In this document: positions 26,853 through 39,698 of the stretch, in pieces
Layout: every line of letters starts with the position of its first letter
How positions within the stretch are numbered: position 1 is the stretch's first letter
From: Rostratula benghalensis
Lineage: Eukaryota; Chordata; Aves; Charadriiformes; Rostratulidae
NCBI GenBank assembly: GCA_013399305.1
Contig: VXAI01000182.1
Coordinates: 145,013-209,012, forward strand
DNA: 64,000 bases
Direction of reading: 5' to 3'
Translations under genes and position numbers: made by a program
The notes under the pieces: generated by a model
Seen by the model: only the letters and a program-made list of their open reading frames with translations
The model's database searches: none
What the model was told of the DNA's origin: nothing

Positions 26853-27866
26853 GCTCTGTTAGTTGGTAAGTGACCCCTCCAGAGTTTAGATAATTAGAGT
26901 TGGTTTAAATTTTCCACTTAAAATGCCTTTATTTCTATTTAACGTCAGCTTTTGGAAAACAGCCAAAATATCCTCAGAAGATTTGGATTTTCTTTGTGAA
27001 AATCTAACCTTCAAAACCATTTTGTATTACAAACATCAGGAAATAAAATAATCTTATTTACTTATTGACATTCTATTTACTTGTCCACTCTAACTTTCTG
27101 AAATTGGACAAATTTGGAACATTCATCAGAATATGAAACAGAAAAAGAAATTACCTAAATACCACCCACTGATGGGAATAACAGAATATATATATGTGGA
27201 ATAACAGAAAAGGACAAAAGAAAGTTAAATGGTAAATTCACACCATTCTAAACCTCAGAAAACTTCTTGAAATAGTGAAAACATTCTACTTTTTTCCTGA
27301 ACATTTCCACAGAATACAAGGGGGTTTAGACTTTCAAAACTTCCCATTCAGTTTTCTGTTTGAGAGCTGCTGGGTTATGTTATTAATGTAATTTCATGTT
27401 ACATATTCAGAAAGATGGAGACCTGTATTTGGACAGATTGTAAAGGTGGAAGTTTTCTTCCATTAAAGAGAAAGGGTGTGGGCACGAAATGTCACAGGGG
27501 CTGCTTGGTCTGGAGTTTGGCTCTGTTTGGGATGCACAGCTTTTTATAGCAGTCCCTGGAGTCAAGGGGGTGACTTGCAGCAGCAGCAGGGACCTTGGAG
27601 AGGGATGGAGACACTTGGCTCATGGGTTTTGAAACTATATGCCAAAGAGTCCAGAAATACATCCTGTGCTTCCCTTCATCCATCTCCAGTGCCCAATCCT
27701 CACCAAAAGCCCTGTTCTCTGTGCCATTTTCTGCCCTTTACCTTGCAACTTTTGTAGGGCTCACAAATTTCTCCAAATCTCCAACCTCACCTCCCAGCTG
27801 CAGCATCTTGGCTGTGTTACTGTAAGGAAACATTTACATCTTCGTGGCTCAGTCCCTTTGAAAGAC

Positions 27867-27889
27867 TTTTTTTTTTTTTTTTTTTTTTT
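27867..27889. repeat. Poly(T) tract, 23 nt
   Basis: Uninterrupted T run; no recognisable SINE or LINE sequence is attached on either side. Confidence 0.95.
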
Positions 27890-28916
27890 CTCCCTTTGTT
27901 TTTCTTATCATCAGAATTAAAAGTGAATCCAGCAGCACTCCTGAAAACCGACATTCACTGAGAAAGATATTTCCTACCCAGGGCTGGCAGACACCCTTCA
28001 CCACCACGCAGTCCTCACCGATAAGACCGATACCGCTCAAGCCAGCAGGTAGCTTGCTATTTTCCCCTCTGACACCACCAAGCAGTAGGGAAGACCCCTC
28101 CTTCCTGTCCCCTGGAGACTTCCTGACCACCCCAAGGCATTTAGGGAGCATCTGTAAACTAATCCAGATTTGTTCGGAAAGCTTCATAGCTCAGAGTTCC
28201 CCTCTGGCCAAGGAAAGACCGAGCGCAAACCCAGCTTGATGCCAGAACAAAGCCATTCAGAAGAGCCCGGATTCCCAGCGGCACGAAGCATCGGCACCAT
28301 CAGGAGATGACACAGCAACTCGCCGTGACTTTCACTATCTGATCAGACAATTTCTTAATCAGCAGAGACAGTGCTCGCTGTCAGAAAAATGTCGTATGAA
28401 TCAGCTTTCGTCTGCGGGGAACAGGTTCTGCTTTTGCAAAACTAATGGGTGTCCAGTTGTTTTCCATATTCATGGTGCCAAACGGCACTTTCTCGCCGTT
28501 CCCAGGCTCTCCTGGCCCTTGTGGCTGCAGAGGCTCAGCACGCAAATGCAAAGGAGGTTTCAGCAAGGGAAATCAAAGCTAGCCAGGGCAAAATTACTCT
28601 TGTAAATGGAAGCTGGATATTCAAGCACAGTGGGAAGGGTGTGATTATAAGCACCTGAATTGGCTTTTTAAATATTTCAGCAATAGATGTGAAAAATACA
28701 ACCTCTTATTTATATAAAGGGAGCTTTTCAAGTAACAGATCTGGTATGAGAAGAATAATAGATGCAAATAATTTCCATAATAAAGATTCTCCATCTAGAT
28801 TTCGAAGTAGAGACTGTCAGCTTAGTTAACATAAAATTAACACATGATTTCTCAACTCCTCACGAGCTATGTGTTTTGCTGAAGCAGTTTATGAACATTT
28901 GCCTCTAATGAAGCCC

Positions 28917-28928
28917 ATGCATTTGCAT
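28917..28928. promoter_or_regulatory. POU-type site ATGCATTTGCAT
   Basis: A perfect octamer ATTTGCAT (28,921-28,928) is preceded directly by ATGC, giving an overlapping POU-dimer-like arrangement. The surrounding 250 bp carry TAAT and GTTAAC cores. Binding is inferred. Confidence 0.25.
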
Positions 28929-29388
28929 ATCACGACCACAAGAGAGAGCTTTAGTGTCGGGTGTCGTGCACTGCTGTGGCGGAGGAGTCAGGCGGCTCAG
29001 TAGCCCGGTATTTTTAACTGGCACTTGTGAAGCATGACGAGGACACCAAAACAAAACATCTAGTGCAAGACAGCAAAACAATTCTCTGTATTCCACAGCA
29101 GAGCCAACCTCCGCGTGTCCTGAAGCACAAGGGTTTGAGAGGCAGGTTTTCAAAACCGTGTGACATTTAGAAACTGCCGCTTCTTGCCCAGCAGAACAAG
29201 TTCCTCTGAAAACCTGATCCTAAAAATTTACAAGCAGTCCCAAGAAGATGAGATTTTAATGGAATGTTTCTAAAAAGAAGGTATGACATCCGGTTTTGCT
29301 CTGTCTTTACAGACTGGGCTGGGTGATACCATCTTCTGTATAAACTTGTATATAAAAATGTATATAGCCATATATAAGTGTGTGTATG

Positions 29389-29424
29389 ATATATACACAC
29401 ACACACACACACATATATATATAT
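29389..29424. repeat. (AC)n/(AT)n microsatellite
   Basis: Nine AC units at 29,395-29,412 run into six AT units at 29,413-29,424, preceded by further AT/GT-rich dinucleotide sequence. Likely polymorphic in length. Confidence 0.95.
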
Positions 29425-30609
29425 CTCCAATCTTTTCCCTACACCACCCTTCTCTGCTTAAACAGCCTCCCAGTTCTGGCCTGCTAAGCAGCTAGTCTCA
29501 TTCCATTCAAATCCTTACCTAAGACTAATTTCTCCCATGATATCCATGAGGACTTTAATAATAATGATTATACTGCAGTCCAACCATCTCAAGCTCTCCA
29601 CCCATCTCCTCCCTATTGTGTATTACCTTCCACTTATTTTCTCCCAGATAAAACAAACTCTTGAGGGCAGAGACCTGCTGGCTCTTCTAGTCTTCTTCTG
29701 GGTGTTGTAAAAGTAATAAGGCAATATCACACATAAAGCACAGTATTCAAATGTTACTGAGTCACATGTAAATGAGGAAAAGCAGGTCATTCAGAGTTAC
29801 CTCACCATGAAGTGTCTAGATGCATTACATTCCTGCAGCTTCCCGGATATGGTATGTAATGAAAATGGTGAATAATCTTGTGTGTATTATACCTTTCATC
29901 CCAAAGAGTACTCAATTACTTTACTAATTGACTGTGCAAAGTGTCTACATGAGAACCTCTTTGCTCATCAGCAAAATGCAGACAGAGAGCCAGCAGGAAC
30001 ACAGGGCCAGCACGATTCCCAGAAAGACTTGAGACAAAATCATGGGCTCTGGGGAAGGCAGAACAGAGGAGAAAAATGAGAGATTTGGAGATGACCTTTA
30101 ACTTGATGTTTCCCTGCCTTTGCCCAGTTTCAGCAGAACAACTGTTTGATTGTCTGCGAGATGTGTGTTTGCATGCAATCCCCATCAAATAGACTGCATC
30201 TGCAGGAGCTGATGCGATGCTGGGAATCACTCCTCCCCTCCACACTGAAATAAGAGGTCTGGGCCTGATCCTGAAACATGCTGAGCACGTTACAATTCCC
30301 TTGGATTCAGCAGGAACAGACCTAACTGTAGCTCTTGAAATACCACACTACAGCAAGTATTGGCAAAGGCTGCTGCTTGCTATAGCTATGTATTCATTTG
30401 TTTTTGAAACATAGCCCCTGGATGTTTCTGAGATACTTTTTTTTTTTTTATAACATCAACTATTTGTAACTAACACCTCAGAAAGCTTCCTTAAACTTGC
30501 AGTGACCTATTACACATACGGAAATATGAGAACAGCAAAACTGTTCCCTAGATAGAACATTTTTTCAATACCAACGAACTTGATGACGCAAGTGATTTTA
30601 CTATTTGGC

Positions 30610-30700
30610 TTACAAACAGGGAAACTGAGGCACAGAAAGTGAAATTACTTATACAAAGTCAATCATCTGCTAAAAGCAGACCAAGCACCCAAGGTCAACA
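30610..30700 (-). mobile_element. Degenerate MIR-type SINE fragment
   Basis: The stretch around GGAAACTGAGGCACAGAAAG, then a diverged GTGAAATTACTTATACAAAG, matches the complement of the MIR core as I know it (…TTAACCTCTCTGTGCCTCAGTTTCC…). The order and spacing of the blocks agree. The ends are eroded. MIRs are ancient amniote elements, so the copy is inert sequence unless exapted. Confidence 0.6.
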
Positions 30701-33632
30701 CCAGCTTTTGAAAAGATGTCCTTCTTCCAAACATGTAGAGTATCAGCAGCTGCTTCAGAAGGCGCCTCCTTCCACTGCTCGAGTCCTACCGACAGCAACA
30801 GGATTTTGAATAAAGGAATCTGTGCTTGCAATTCTTATTGTAAGCATGGACCCAGATATATCCTCTCCTTTTATAACATGCATATGCATCTTCTAACAGG
30901 CATTGTCTATCTCTTCATCTGTACCACACTCATCAGATTACACTATCTGAAACTTCTTTTTCCCCCAAGAGATCATAAAAGTTTCAGCATTTACTCAAAA
31001 TGTTTTGTCGTGTTTTCAATTTGACAGACTGTGCAACGGCTCCAAAGATAACACGGCAGCTGCCAGTGCTTCTCATGTGTTGAGCTGAATTGTAGATGCC
31101 TGTCTACAATGGCATGCTTCCTCAGTAGTTTTAAATACTCTGAAACAGAATTTTCCAGTCTTCTCAAATATGTAAGATAGGGGATGGCCAGCAGCTATTC
31201 AGGTTACACAACAGTGACATTTTTGAAAGCTGAGAAGAGGCAAAACAACAGTCCTTGTAGCGCAGAGCCTCCAGCAGAGCCCTCCTGCAAAGTGCCTTTG
31301 GTTTCTTCACCTCTATATTCCACTCAAAGCCCTGAATAGCTGCTTGTTGCCCCTACTCACTGCTTTGCCTCCTTTCTCCCTCTCAAAAGCTATGCTTTTA
31401 CTCACTCCTATGGCTCTTGGTGCTGAAGGTTTGACAGGAGGTTTGTGGCCTTGAGTGGAGGCTCTCCAGCACAGTCTCTTTCCGAAGGTGCCTGGGAAGT
31501 GGATGTTCAGAGGATGAGATGCCCAGAGTTAGAACTATCTGGGACATTTTCTCCTGCTTCCCGTCCCAGTGTAACTGCCCAGTAATTTCTCCAGCTCCTG
31601 GAAGTCCTTCTGCCATTGCACGGAAAGGGACTGTTTTCATTTATACATCTCTGGCGCAGGCAGCTCAGTGCAGAGGCAGAGGGCAGGGTGCAACAGTAAT
31701 TTACACGCCATAAACTTTTGTAGGTTTTATTCACCTCATTGGCCTGGTATTAAACAGCATCGCGTGGCGACTGTGTAAGCTGGGAGCAACGGTGCCAGCT
31801 GTCAGCTCGGTGCACGCTCTGCCACGCAGGAGTTTACACCTCCCTTCCCCATCAGCTGTGGCAGGGCAGCAGTGAGCTGCTGCTGAACAGTGGAAAGGCT
31901 CATGATGGAAAAGAGATGGGAACAGATCATCCACCATATAATCGGGCTTATATACTTAATAATGTAACACTTAAAACTCCACAAGGAGTTGTATGTATGG
32001 AGCTATCTACACACAAAGATGCAGTCCTTGCCAAAAACCGACACTACACAGAATCTGCCAGGAGTTGATGAAAGTCAAGGAAAAGCCCATTAGGAAGCAT
32101 ACAACAGTGATTTGTATGAAAAATACGTCAACGTAGGTCTTTCCTGATCAATGCAAAACCACTTTGGAACAGCAGCATTTCTTCCTCTATCTGAGGGCTG
32201 TAGAACGTGTTTGAAATGGGAGTCTAGAGAAGTGAGGAAAGTGTGATTCAGACTTCATCCTCACCACGCAGAGTACACAGTGATTTACTTTCAAGGGACC
32301 CACGTATTGATTCTTTTGTCCCATGCATGACACACAGGGTTTAATAACAAGGCCAGAAAACTAAAAGCAGAAGGAAAACAGACTTCATGAAGAGACACCA
32401 TAGCAGAAGCAAACCTGCAGAGGAGATGCAGACATCTACCAACTGTGAAAACCAGTGCAAAACTCTCTGCTGAAAAGTCTCCGACTCCAGCAATCGCAAT
32501 TCCTGCTGGGGTCATTCACCTCTAGTCCCCATTGAGAAAGGACCCAAGAAACACTGTCCTAACTCAGCTGGTTAGAATTGTCTGTGTGAGTTGCATATGA
32601 TCTTTTTAGAATTTGACTTCAGCCAGTAGCACAGATGAGTTAATCCATTGGCACTGGCTTTATTCTTTTTTTTTTGCCTGTCAAATCCTAGCTAGCACTA
32701 GAGAGTTCTTTTGTGAACCCTGAAGATCTTGTTGCCTAGAAGAAATTGCACTGGATAAATGTGTTGGCTTTTTTTATTTTAGGCAAAGAAAGGGAAAATG
32801 TTCAAGCATTATTAACAGCTCAGCCTTTTCTGGACCAGAAAACAACTCTAACATAGAACAGCTGCATCTGAAAACAAAGTGGTTTTAATGCTCTTGCATT
32901 GCCTCACCTGAATAATAGCAGTCAGGGCTTTGTTTCAAGACTTAATTCGTTATAGGAAGTTAAAAAAAAAGACACACACGCAAACAACCCTATGGAAACT
33001 TTTGCCTACAATAAGTGTCAAGGAGAAGGAATGTTATTGATTGCAATAGATTTACACCCATAATGAATTTGGCCGGCTGGTCAAAAGTCTAGTGGGTGTG
33101 TAAACGGGGAGGTGAAGTGAGGAATGACGTACGTAGTGGTTTATCTGGAGAGCGGAGCCGCAAAATGTTGTAGTTACACTTAAGTTTTATTAAAAATGCC
33201 ATTCTAACGAGCCCTAGTGGCCCCAGCACATGGAAAGTGGCTTGCTGTGTTTTGAATGGCACTGAGTAACACCCCAGGGCCTTAAATCAGTTCAAGATGT
33301 GTTGGTGGCGTCTGATGTTAAGCATAGAAGGGAAATTCAAAGCAATATAGATTTAACCTAGGGACCCTTCTTTTGCCTGATGCTTATCAATAATGCAAGC
33401 GTAAGTAAGAGCCAGGAGAAATTCGGTATGGAGGCAGAGTATTATATGAATCTGTGATTTTATTAGTAATATTTTTACTGGGAGGTTTGGGTAACCAATC
33501 CAAGCAGCAACACATTGAGATGTGGGCAACAAAGAGATAAAGTCAGATATTCCATCCTGTGTATTTCTGCAGACACTACTTGATGTGCTGTGCCCAGGGA
33601 AACTTAAACCAGGAGGGTAAAAAAAACTTAAC

Positions 33633-33655
33633 TTTTTTTTTTTTTTTTTTTTTTT
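33633..33655. repeat. Poly(T) tract, 23 nt
   Basis: Uninterrupted T run in otherwise unremarkable intergenic DNA. Confidence 0.95.
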
Positions 33656-35385
33656 ACAAGGCATATGGATTAAGAAGAAACAGCCATGGAGTGAGTGGGT
33701 GGAGAAATCCTGCTACACATCTCAAGTCAGGGAGGTGGTTAAGGGATTTGTTATACTGCAACAGCTGACCACAGAGGACACTAAAGGCAAGAGAAAACCA
33801 GGAAAATTTAAAAATACCTCTAATCCCAATTATAAGGAATTTCTTGGTATTTATATGTAATGCTTTGCTAAGATGTTTAAGTGGAGTGCCCACATCACAA
33901 AAAGTGGATAAGATAACCCCTATGTCTTTAATGAAGGGCTGTGCTTCCAAACCTTGCCATAGCTAGGATGCTGCTCCAAGAGTGTCTCAATGTCTCTTCT
34001 GTTTGATGGGACAGTGAAAATTATGGTTTCAGAGGTATTACTAATAGGGCAAGAAGGATTTGCCAGGTATTTGGATTTCACATGAGCTGCACGTATTTGC
34101 CACCTGCTAGAGTCAAACCTTTGCATTCCAGGTTCTGGGATGAAAACCAGAAGACTGAGGTGCACCTCTAATAACTAGAGACGACATGATGAGCTTGGAT
34201 GGTTTAAGTTGTTGATGGCTACAATGGCAGCAGAAACTAGAAACATGCTGAAGCCCTTAATGTCCTTTACTCTATATCTATGTGGTCTGGAGACAGACAA
34301 CCTCTGAGTCATGAACAGCAATCACTAACTTATGAGATGCAATTAGAAGGGAACCCCAACAACCACTTAATGAAATGTCATGGACTTGGCACAAATACCT
34401 CTGGTGATACAACGAAGCAGTCTTAAACTCTTACCTTGAGCACTCCTTGCTTCCTTTCCACACTGACAGCGTTAGCAACAACGTGACTTAGAGTGTCTAA
34501 TTATAGGATAATTATTGTTGTTGCATTTGTAAAGGTCAGTCAGTAGAAGCTAGGACCCTAAGGGAATGGAGACAAGAAAGGTGAAGAAGGAAATGGGAGG
34601 AGCAAGGTTCTCAGACTTTTTGACCAAGTAGAAACAGACAGGGAGATATGGCCTTTCTCTGTAGCTGGACCACAATTTGTAGTCGTGTAGCATTAATGGC
34701 TTGTACTTACAACTAAAGGCCAATCTTCTCCTGCTATAAATGTGAGCTAGGATTCAGGCTACATCTCTTGCCTTTCTTCATACCTACAGTGCCAAAGAAT
34801 GAAGCCACTGTGGTGGTATGTCCAATTGCAATCCATATACGTCACTGCATCTGAAACCATCTACTCTCTTTTCTTGCTTCCATCCCACCTCAATACAAAG
34901 GAGGCAGTTTCTGGGCTGAAGCTTGAGTTTTGCTCCTAAGATTAAAGAAAAGGTAAGTCCAGGTGAAGAGAGGAAACCAACTCCAAAGATTAAACTGTCA
35001 TAAAAGCATAGGGAAGGTGCACTCAGAAAGTTAATAGCGCAGTGTTACTCACATACTTGGTGACTACCATCTAAGAAAGCAGAGAACATATTTCAGACTG
35101 ATAAATTCAATCACCTTTCAAACCCACAAGAAAGAAATCAGCTGTGCTACAGACACACTGAGGATCTTGTTGCTTTTTTTTCCCCCTATGAAATTCTGGC
35201 CCGTTTTTTGACACAAAGGTATGGGGGTCACCAAGCAGAGGATCACCCATACCTTTCAGCACATTTGTGTTTGGGTCTTTGAAGGGAAGACATCTGTCAC
35301 CCATATACTGAGTGCATTCTGTGAACTATAGCATATTCTTCAAAACTATATCATTGGAGGGAAGTCTGCTAACCAGTAAGTAAGC

Positions 35386-35401
35386 AAATAAATAAATAAA
35401 T
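35386..35401. repeat. (AAAT)n short tandem repeat
   Basis: Four tandem AAAT units. Confidence 0.8.
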
Positions 35402-38400
35402 CTGTGCAGAGATGCTGATCTACATCCACTTCAAGAGTTTCAGATTTCACTAGGAGAAAACACAAATCAAGACTGCAGCTAACAGGAATAATTAGATTCT
35501 TTTGGGTAATCATCAGAACAGAAGTAGGAAATAGTCATTATTTGGACTTCTATCCACTGTATGAGTAACTGTCTGATTGCAGAACAAAATTTAATTTATT
35601 TGATGGCCATAAAAAAATCATCAATTGACAGCTAAGGTCAGGAATCTTGAACTCATCCTGTGTAAATCGGATTGGCACACCTAATTTATTTTTTATAAAA
35701 CTTCAAAAAAATAGGTCAAAATTCCTCACTACAATTAGTTCAACTTAGTATATGCATCTTTGATCTCTTGAAACATAATCATACTTTTCTAAATTATCCT
35801 TATTCCATTGAAACCTGGAAGATATGAAAGTAGGGATGCACCTGAACCTGACTGAGGTTCTCCAGGCAATTGTCTTGTTATCTTGTGAAGTGACAATTAG
35901 TGTAAGTCCTTCACCAATGAGCCAATGAAACATTTTTTTCCTCCTGCAATATTAATTTAGTATTTCTGTCACTTCCACACCAGCAGGATGAAAAAGCTTT
36001 CTAAAAGAGAAAGCATATTCATTTTAGGTTTGTCAAAAATAGGTTGAACGTTAGTTTAGCTTGAATCCATCTGTATGATTTTAGCAACCTGTAGTATCTG
36101 CTTCCTAAACACGGAGCAAATTCAGGGCACAGTCACAGAATACTTATCCGAGTAGTTGATTTCAGAACACCATGGGAATTGACACTAATAAGAATTATTT
36201 AATCAATTAGACATAGATCCTATCTCTGCTTTTGTCCTCTTTGAGCATTCTAAACTTTAGTCCTAAATTCAGCAGCATTTCTAAGGGCATTCTTAACCTT
36301 CAACATTGGATTCTATTACACAAGCAAAGAGAAGTCATCACCATAAAATGAAGAGAAAGGAAAGCTTCCAAGGTAAAATTTAAAGAGATAAAATGAGTCA
36401 GTGGGAGGAGGAGGAGAAGAGTTTTGGATAGATTGGTCAAGTCAAGGAGAAAAAAGAAAAAAAGTTATTTACAACTCTCATGACTCATGGAAAAACCGTA
36501 AGAATGAGACCTAAAAGAGAGAAATAAACTGAATATATATGTACGATGAGGATAAACCAAGGGGATTAGAACTCTAAGTGAGACACAAATATTCTCATTT
36601 TCAAATATCAGAAGTTATTTATCAAAAGATAATAATCTTTTTTGTGGTAAAAAAAGGTTTTTCAAGTAAAAGATATTTACAGAAGGGATCTAACGGATAA
36701 AACTGTAGGGGAGGGAGATCATAACCTATGTTTGGCATTTCTGTATCCACTTCAGTGCTCTCCCTTGGTACCCCCACATGTGTATGAGAGGGAAAGGGTA
36801 AGAGTAAATGATCCAGGTAAACAAGCACATTGTGCAACATTGCATCTGGAAAACTGTGTCAGCCTTTAACTTGTTTAACTGGCCCTCCTGTAGCAGTAAC
36901 ACATCATTACTGCTTTCCGGTGTTTATTAATGTCATTTTTATGGTTTATTTGTAGCAAGGTTCAAATTCCATGCAAATAGATGCTTAAAAAAATCAGAGG
37001 TTTCACAGCCTTCATTATTATATATTGTAACAAGGAGATTGCACTGAATATGGATGGGGCAGAGAAAGAGACTCATGGAGCAGCATTTGCGTAGATTTAT
37101 GGTCTTACACGGGGAATTTGACAAAGTAGGGATCCTGAAATCCTATAGCTACCAAAATAAACATGCCAGTCAAACCTGCCATTTCGGACTAAAGATGCTC
37201 AGTTCTGCTGCACTAAGGATTTTTCTCTGTGCCGAAACGGTCAACACCCCCTGAAGAAAATTGGTGGAGTTTCATTCCCAAGCGTGGTCAAATGTCCAGG
37301 ACTTCTCAGAATTAGTAGTCATCAGTCCTTTAATAATAGTTTGCAAGGCAAGACCTCATTCCCAAGCCACTCCTGGCCTGCTGGCACAGATGGACTGCAG
37401 CACACAGTAATGTGATTCTTCTGTTCCCTCTGAGGGAAAGGATGCAGCAGACTCAAGCATCCCAAATGACTAAGCACCCACCAAAAAGCAAAACTAGATG
37501 GTTAGTCATGAAACTGAGAGAGCAATCATTCACTGCATGGTAAGGAAACTCATATCCTAGCTCAATATTAACATTCAAGCCCTGCAGAGAGCCAACAGGG
37601 ACCTCTCTGACATGTTGTCCTCTTTTTTTTTTTCCCCCTCTCTTATAGAGTCTGAAATATGCATGTCATCTGTGTAAATCAGTAGAAAAAGCTCACTCTA
37701 AGAATGTTCTTTTCTCTACAGGAATGCAAAACAAAGAAGTTTAAAAGTGCTATATTTGATTTAATTTGAACCAATGTATGCTGTGAGTTCGCCAAAGACC
37801 TAAGAGAGGACACTGAGACGTTTTTCCCCCTGATGACTCCCAGCATAAATTCAGTGATAAGTTCTCAGTCCATAGGTTGTCCTTGATCTGGTTTCATAAA
37901 TAAAAACTAATCCTCAAAGTGGGAACAGGTTATGGGAGGATTAAATGAGTGACACTCATTACTGGTATGAACGTTCATCATTGCATCCCAAAGGGACAGT
38001 CTTGCTGCAAAAGTTGTTTCTCTTTTTATTCTGCTCATTGCAGTTGAAGGAGGTACAATGCATTCTATGGCATTTTCTTTGCAGCTAGAACAGTCTGTAG
38101 TACTGGCTGTTGGCCTTAATTCTTAGTTGGGAAAGGTATGGGGAACTGACTGGACAAAACCTGCTGGGGAGGACAGCATTAAGGTTGATTTCTAGGGAGC
38201 CATCTTCCTTCTACTCTCATAGGTCAGTTCAGTCAGAGCTATATTGGTGGTATTGTGGGATGGGTGGTGGGAAGGTAGTCTAGAGCACAGCTTGAAAATT
38301 CAACAGAGAGGTTTGCTACAGGCTAAAATCTTGGATAGCTGAGAGTTTCAGTTTAGCAAGTCTAGTCATCTATTTCAGCATATCTTCTTTTAGAAGTTTA

Positions 38401-39682
38401 CTTCAGGTTTAAAAGCTCATTTCAGTCTCAGGATTTCAGTATAGGAAAGGAGCTAATTCTAGGGTAAACCCTAATAGCAATAGAGATCTGACAACATGAC
38501 CATAAGAGACATAACCTTAGACTGAAAGACACCCAGTTTGGCAAGTGAAGCTATTACATTTTGTTATGATGCATTCAGTTTCCCTTTTTGGGTTACCTGC
38601 AATGCCTTTGAATCTGCAGATCTTCACATCCTGCTTTCACTCTGACTTCAATACAGAAAGTACTCTCAGCTGGCAGAGAGAAGACACACTTTGCCCTTAT
38701 GACAGCTGAGTCTATGATTTAGGGTCAGGTTCCTCCTATTGCTTCTCGTTAAGAAATCACATTTCTGTTTCTATCAATACTCTCTGTGCTTCTTCCCAGT
38801 TATGTTCCAGATCACTCAACAGAATACTTGAAGGCAGTAAAGAAAAAGGATCCAAATACAGGTAGTGGAACCAGGCTGAGGATTTTTAGTCATGCCTCTT
38901 GGGTATGTTATGCCCACCTGGTCTGGCTGAAGGCTGCACCATTCCAAAGACAAGAGATTTGTAAATGCTTACATGCTCACAGACAAGCACAGGGGGTTCA
39001 CTGAAACTGTGCTAGCAGGACTAAGGCAGGGAAAGAAAATAAGCATATTACAAGGCACAGTCCTAGCTGTGAAAGCGAGATGACCTATGTATATCTCTTT
39101 CCTCTTAGGGTGAAATAGTGCTAGACCTCCTCCCAGATCACACTTCATTCTATCAGCAGCCCTGCTGACTTCACTATGACTATTCAGTCTGGTTAGAAGA
39201 CTTACAGTCTGGCCCTAATTTCTCTGCTTCTTAATTTGGGGATGGTAAAGAGACTTAGTCAAAATATCTAAAAGCCCTAGACAGTTACTACCAATTGCAA
39301 CAGAAAAACTTTGCAAAAGTAGATCAAATCTGGCCCTGTTAGCCCTCACCAGCCAATGTTTTGGCTCTGGGTATTTTTTAAGTTCCTTTCTTGTCACTCT
39401 AAATCAGATGATTCACGCTGGTAACATGTTGTATCGCTTATCCAGTAATGCAACCTAATAAAACCCTGCTTAAAACCATTTTCCTTAAAGAACCAGAAGA
39501 ATTTGTTCCTTGCAGAATCAAACCTGTGTTCTTAATAAAGGCAGATTGAATAAAACAAGCCCTGTGAAGTAAAGGGACTAATTTAACAGCTCGCTGATGA
39601 AAATCTGTGGCTACCTTCCCCCTCCCTCACCCCTTGCATGAGAACAGATGGTTTAACACAAGTTTTGAATGCAAAGTTAATT

Positions 39683-39698
39683 AAAAAAAAAAAAAAAA
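39683..39698. repeat. Poly(A) tract, 16 nt
   Basis: Uninterrupted A run preceded by GTTAATT. Confidence 0.9.
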
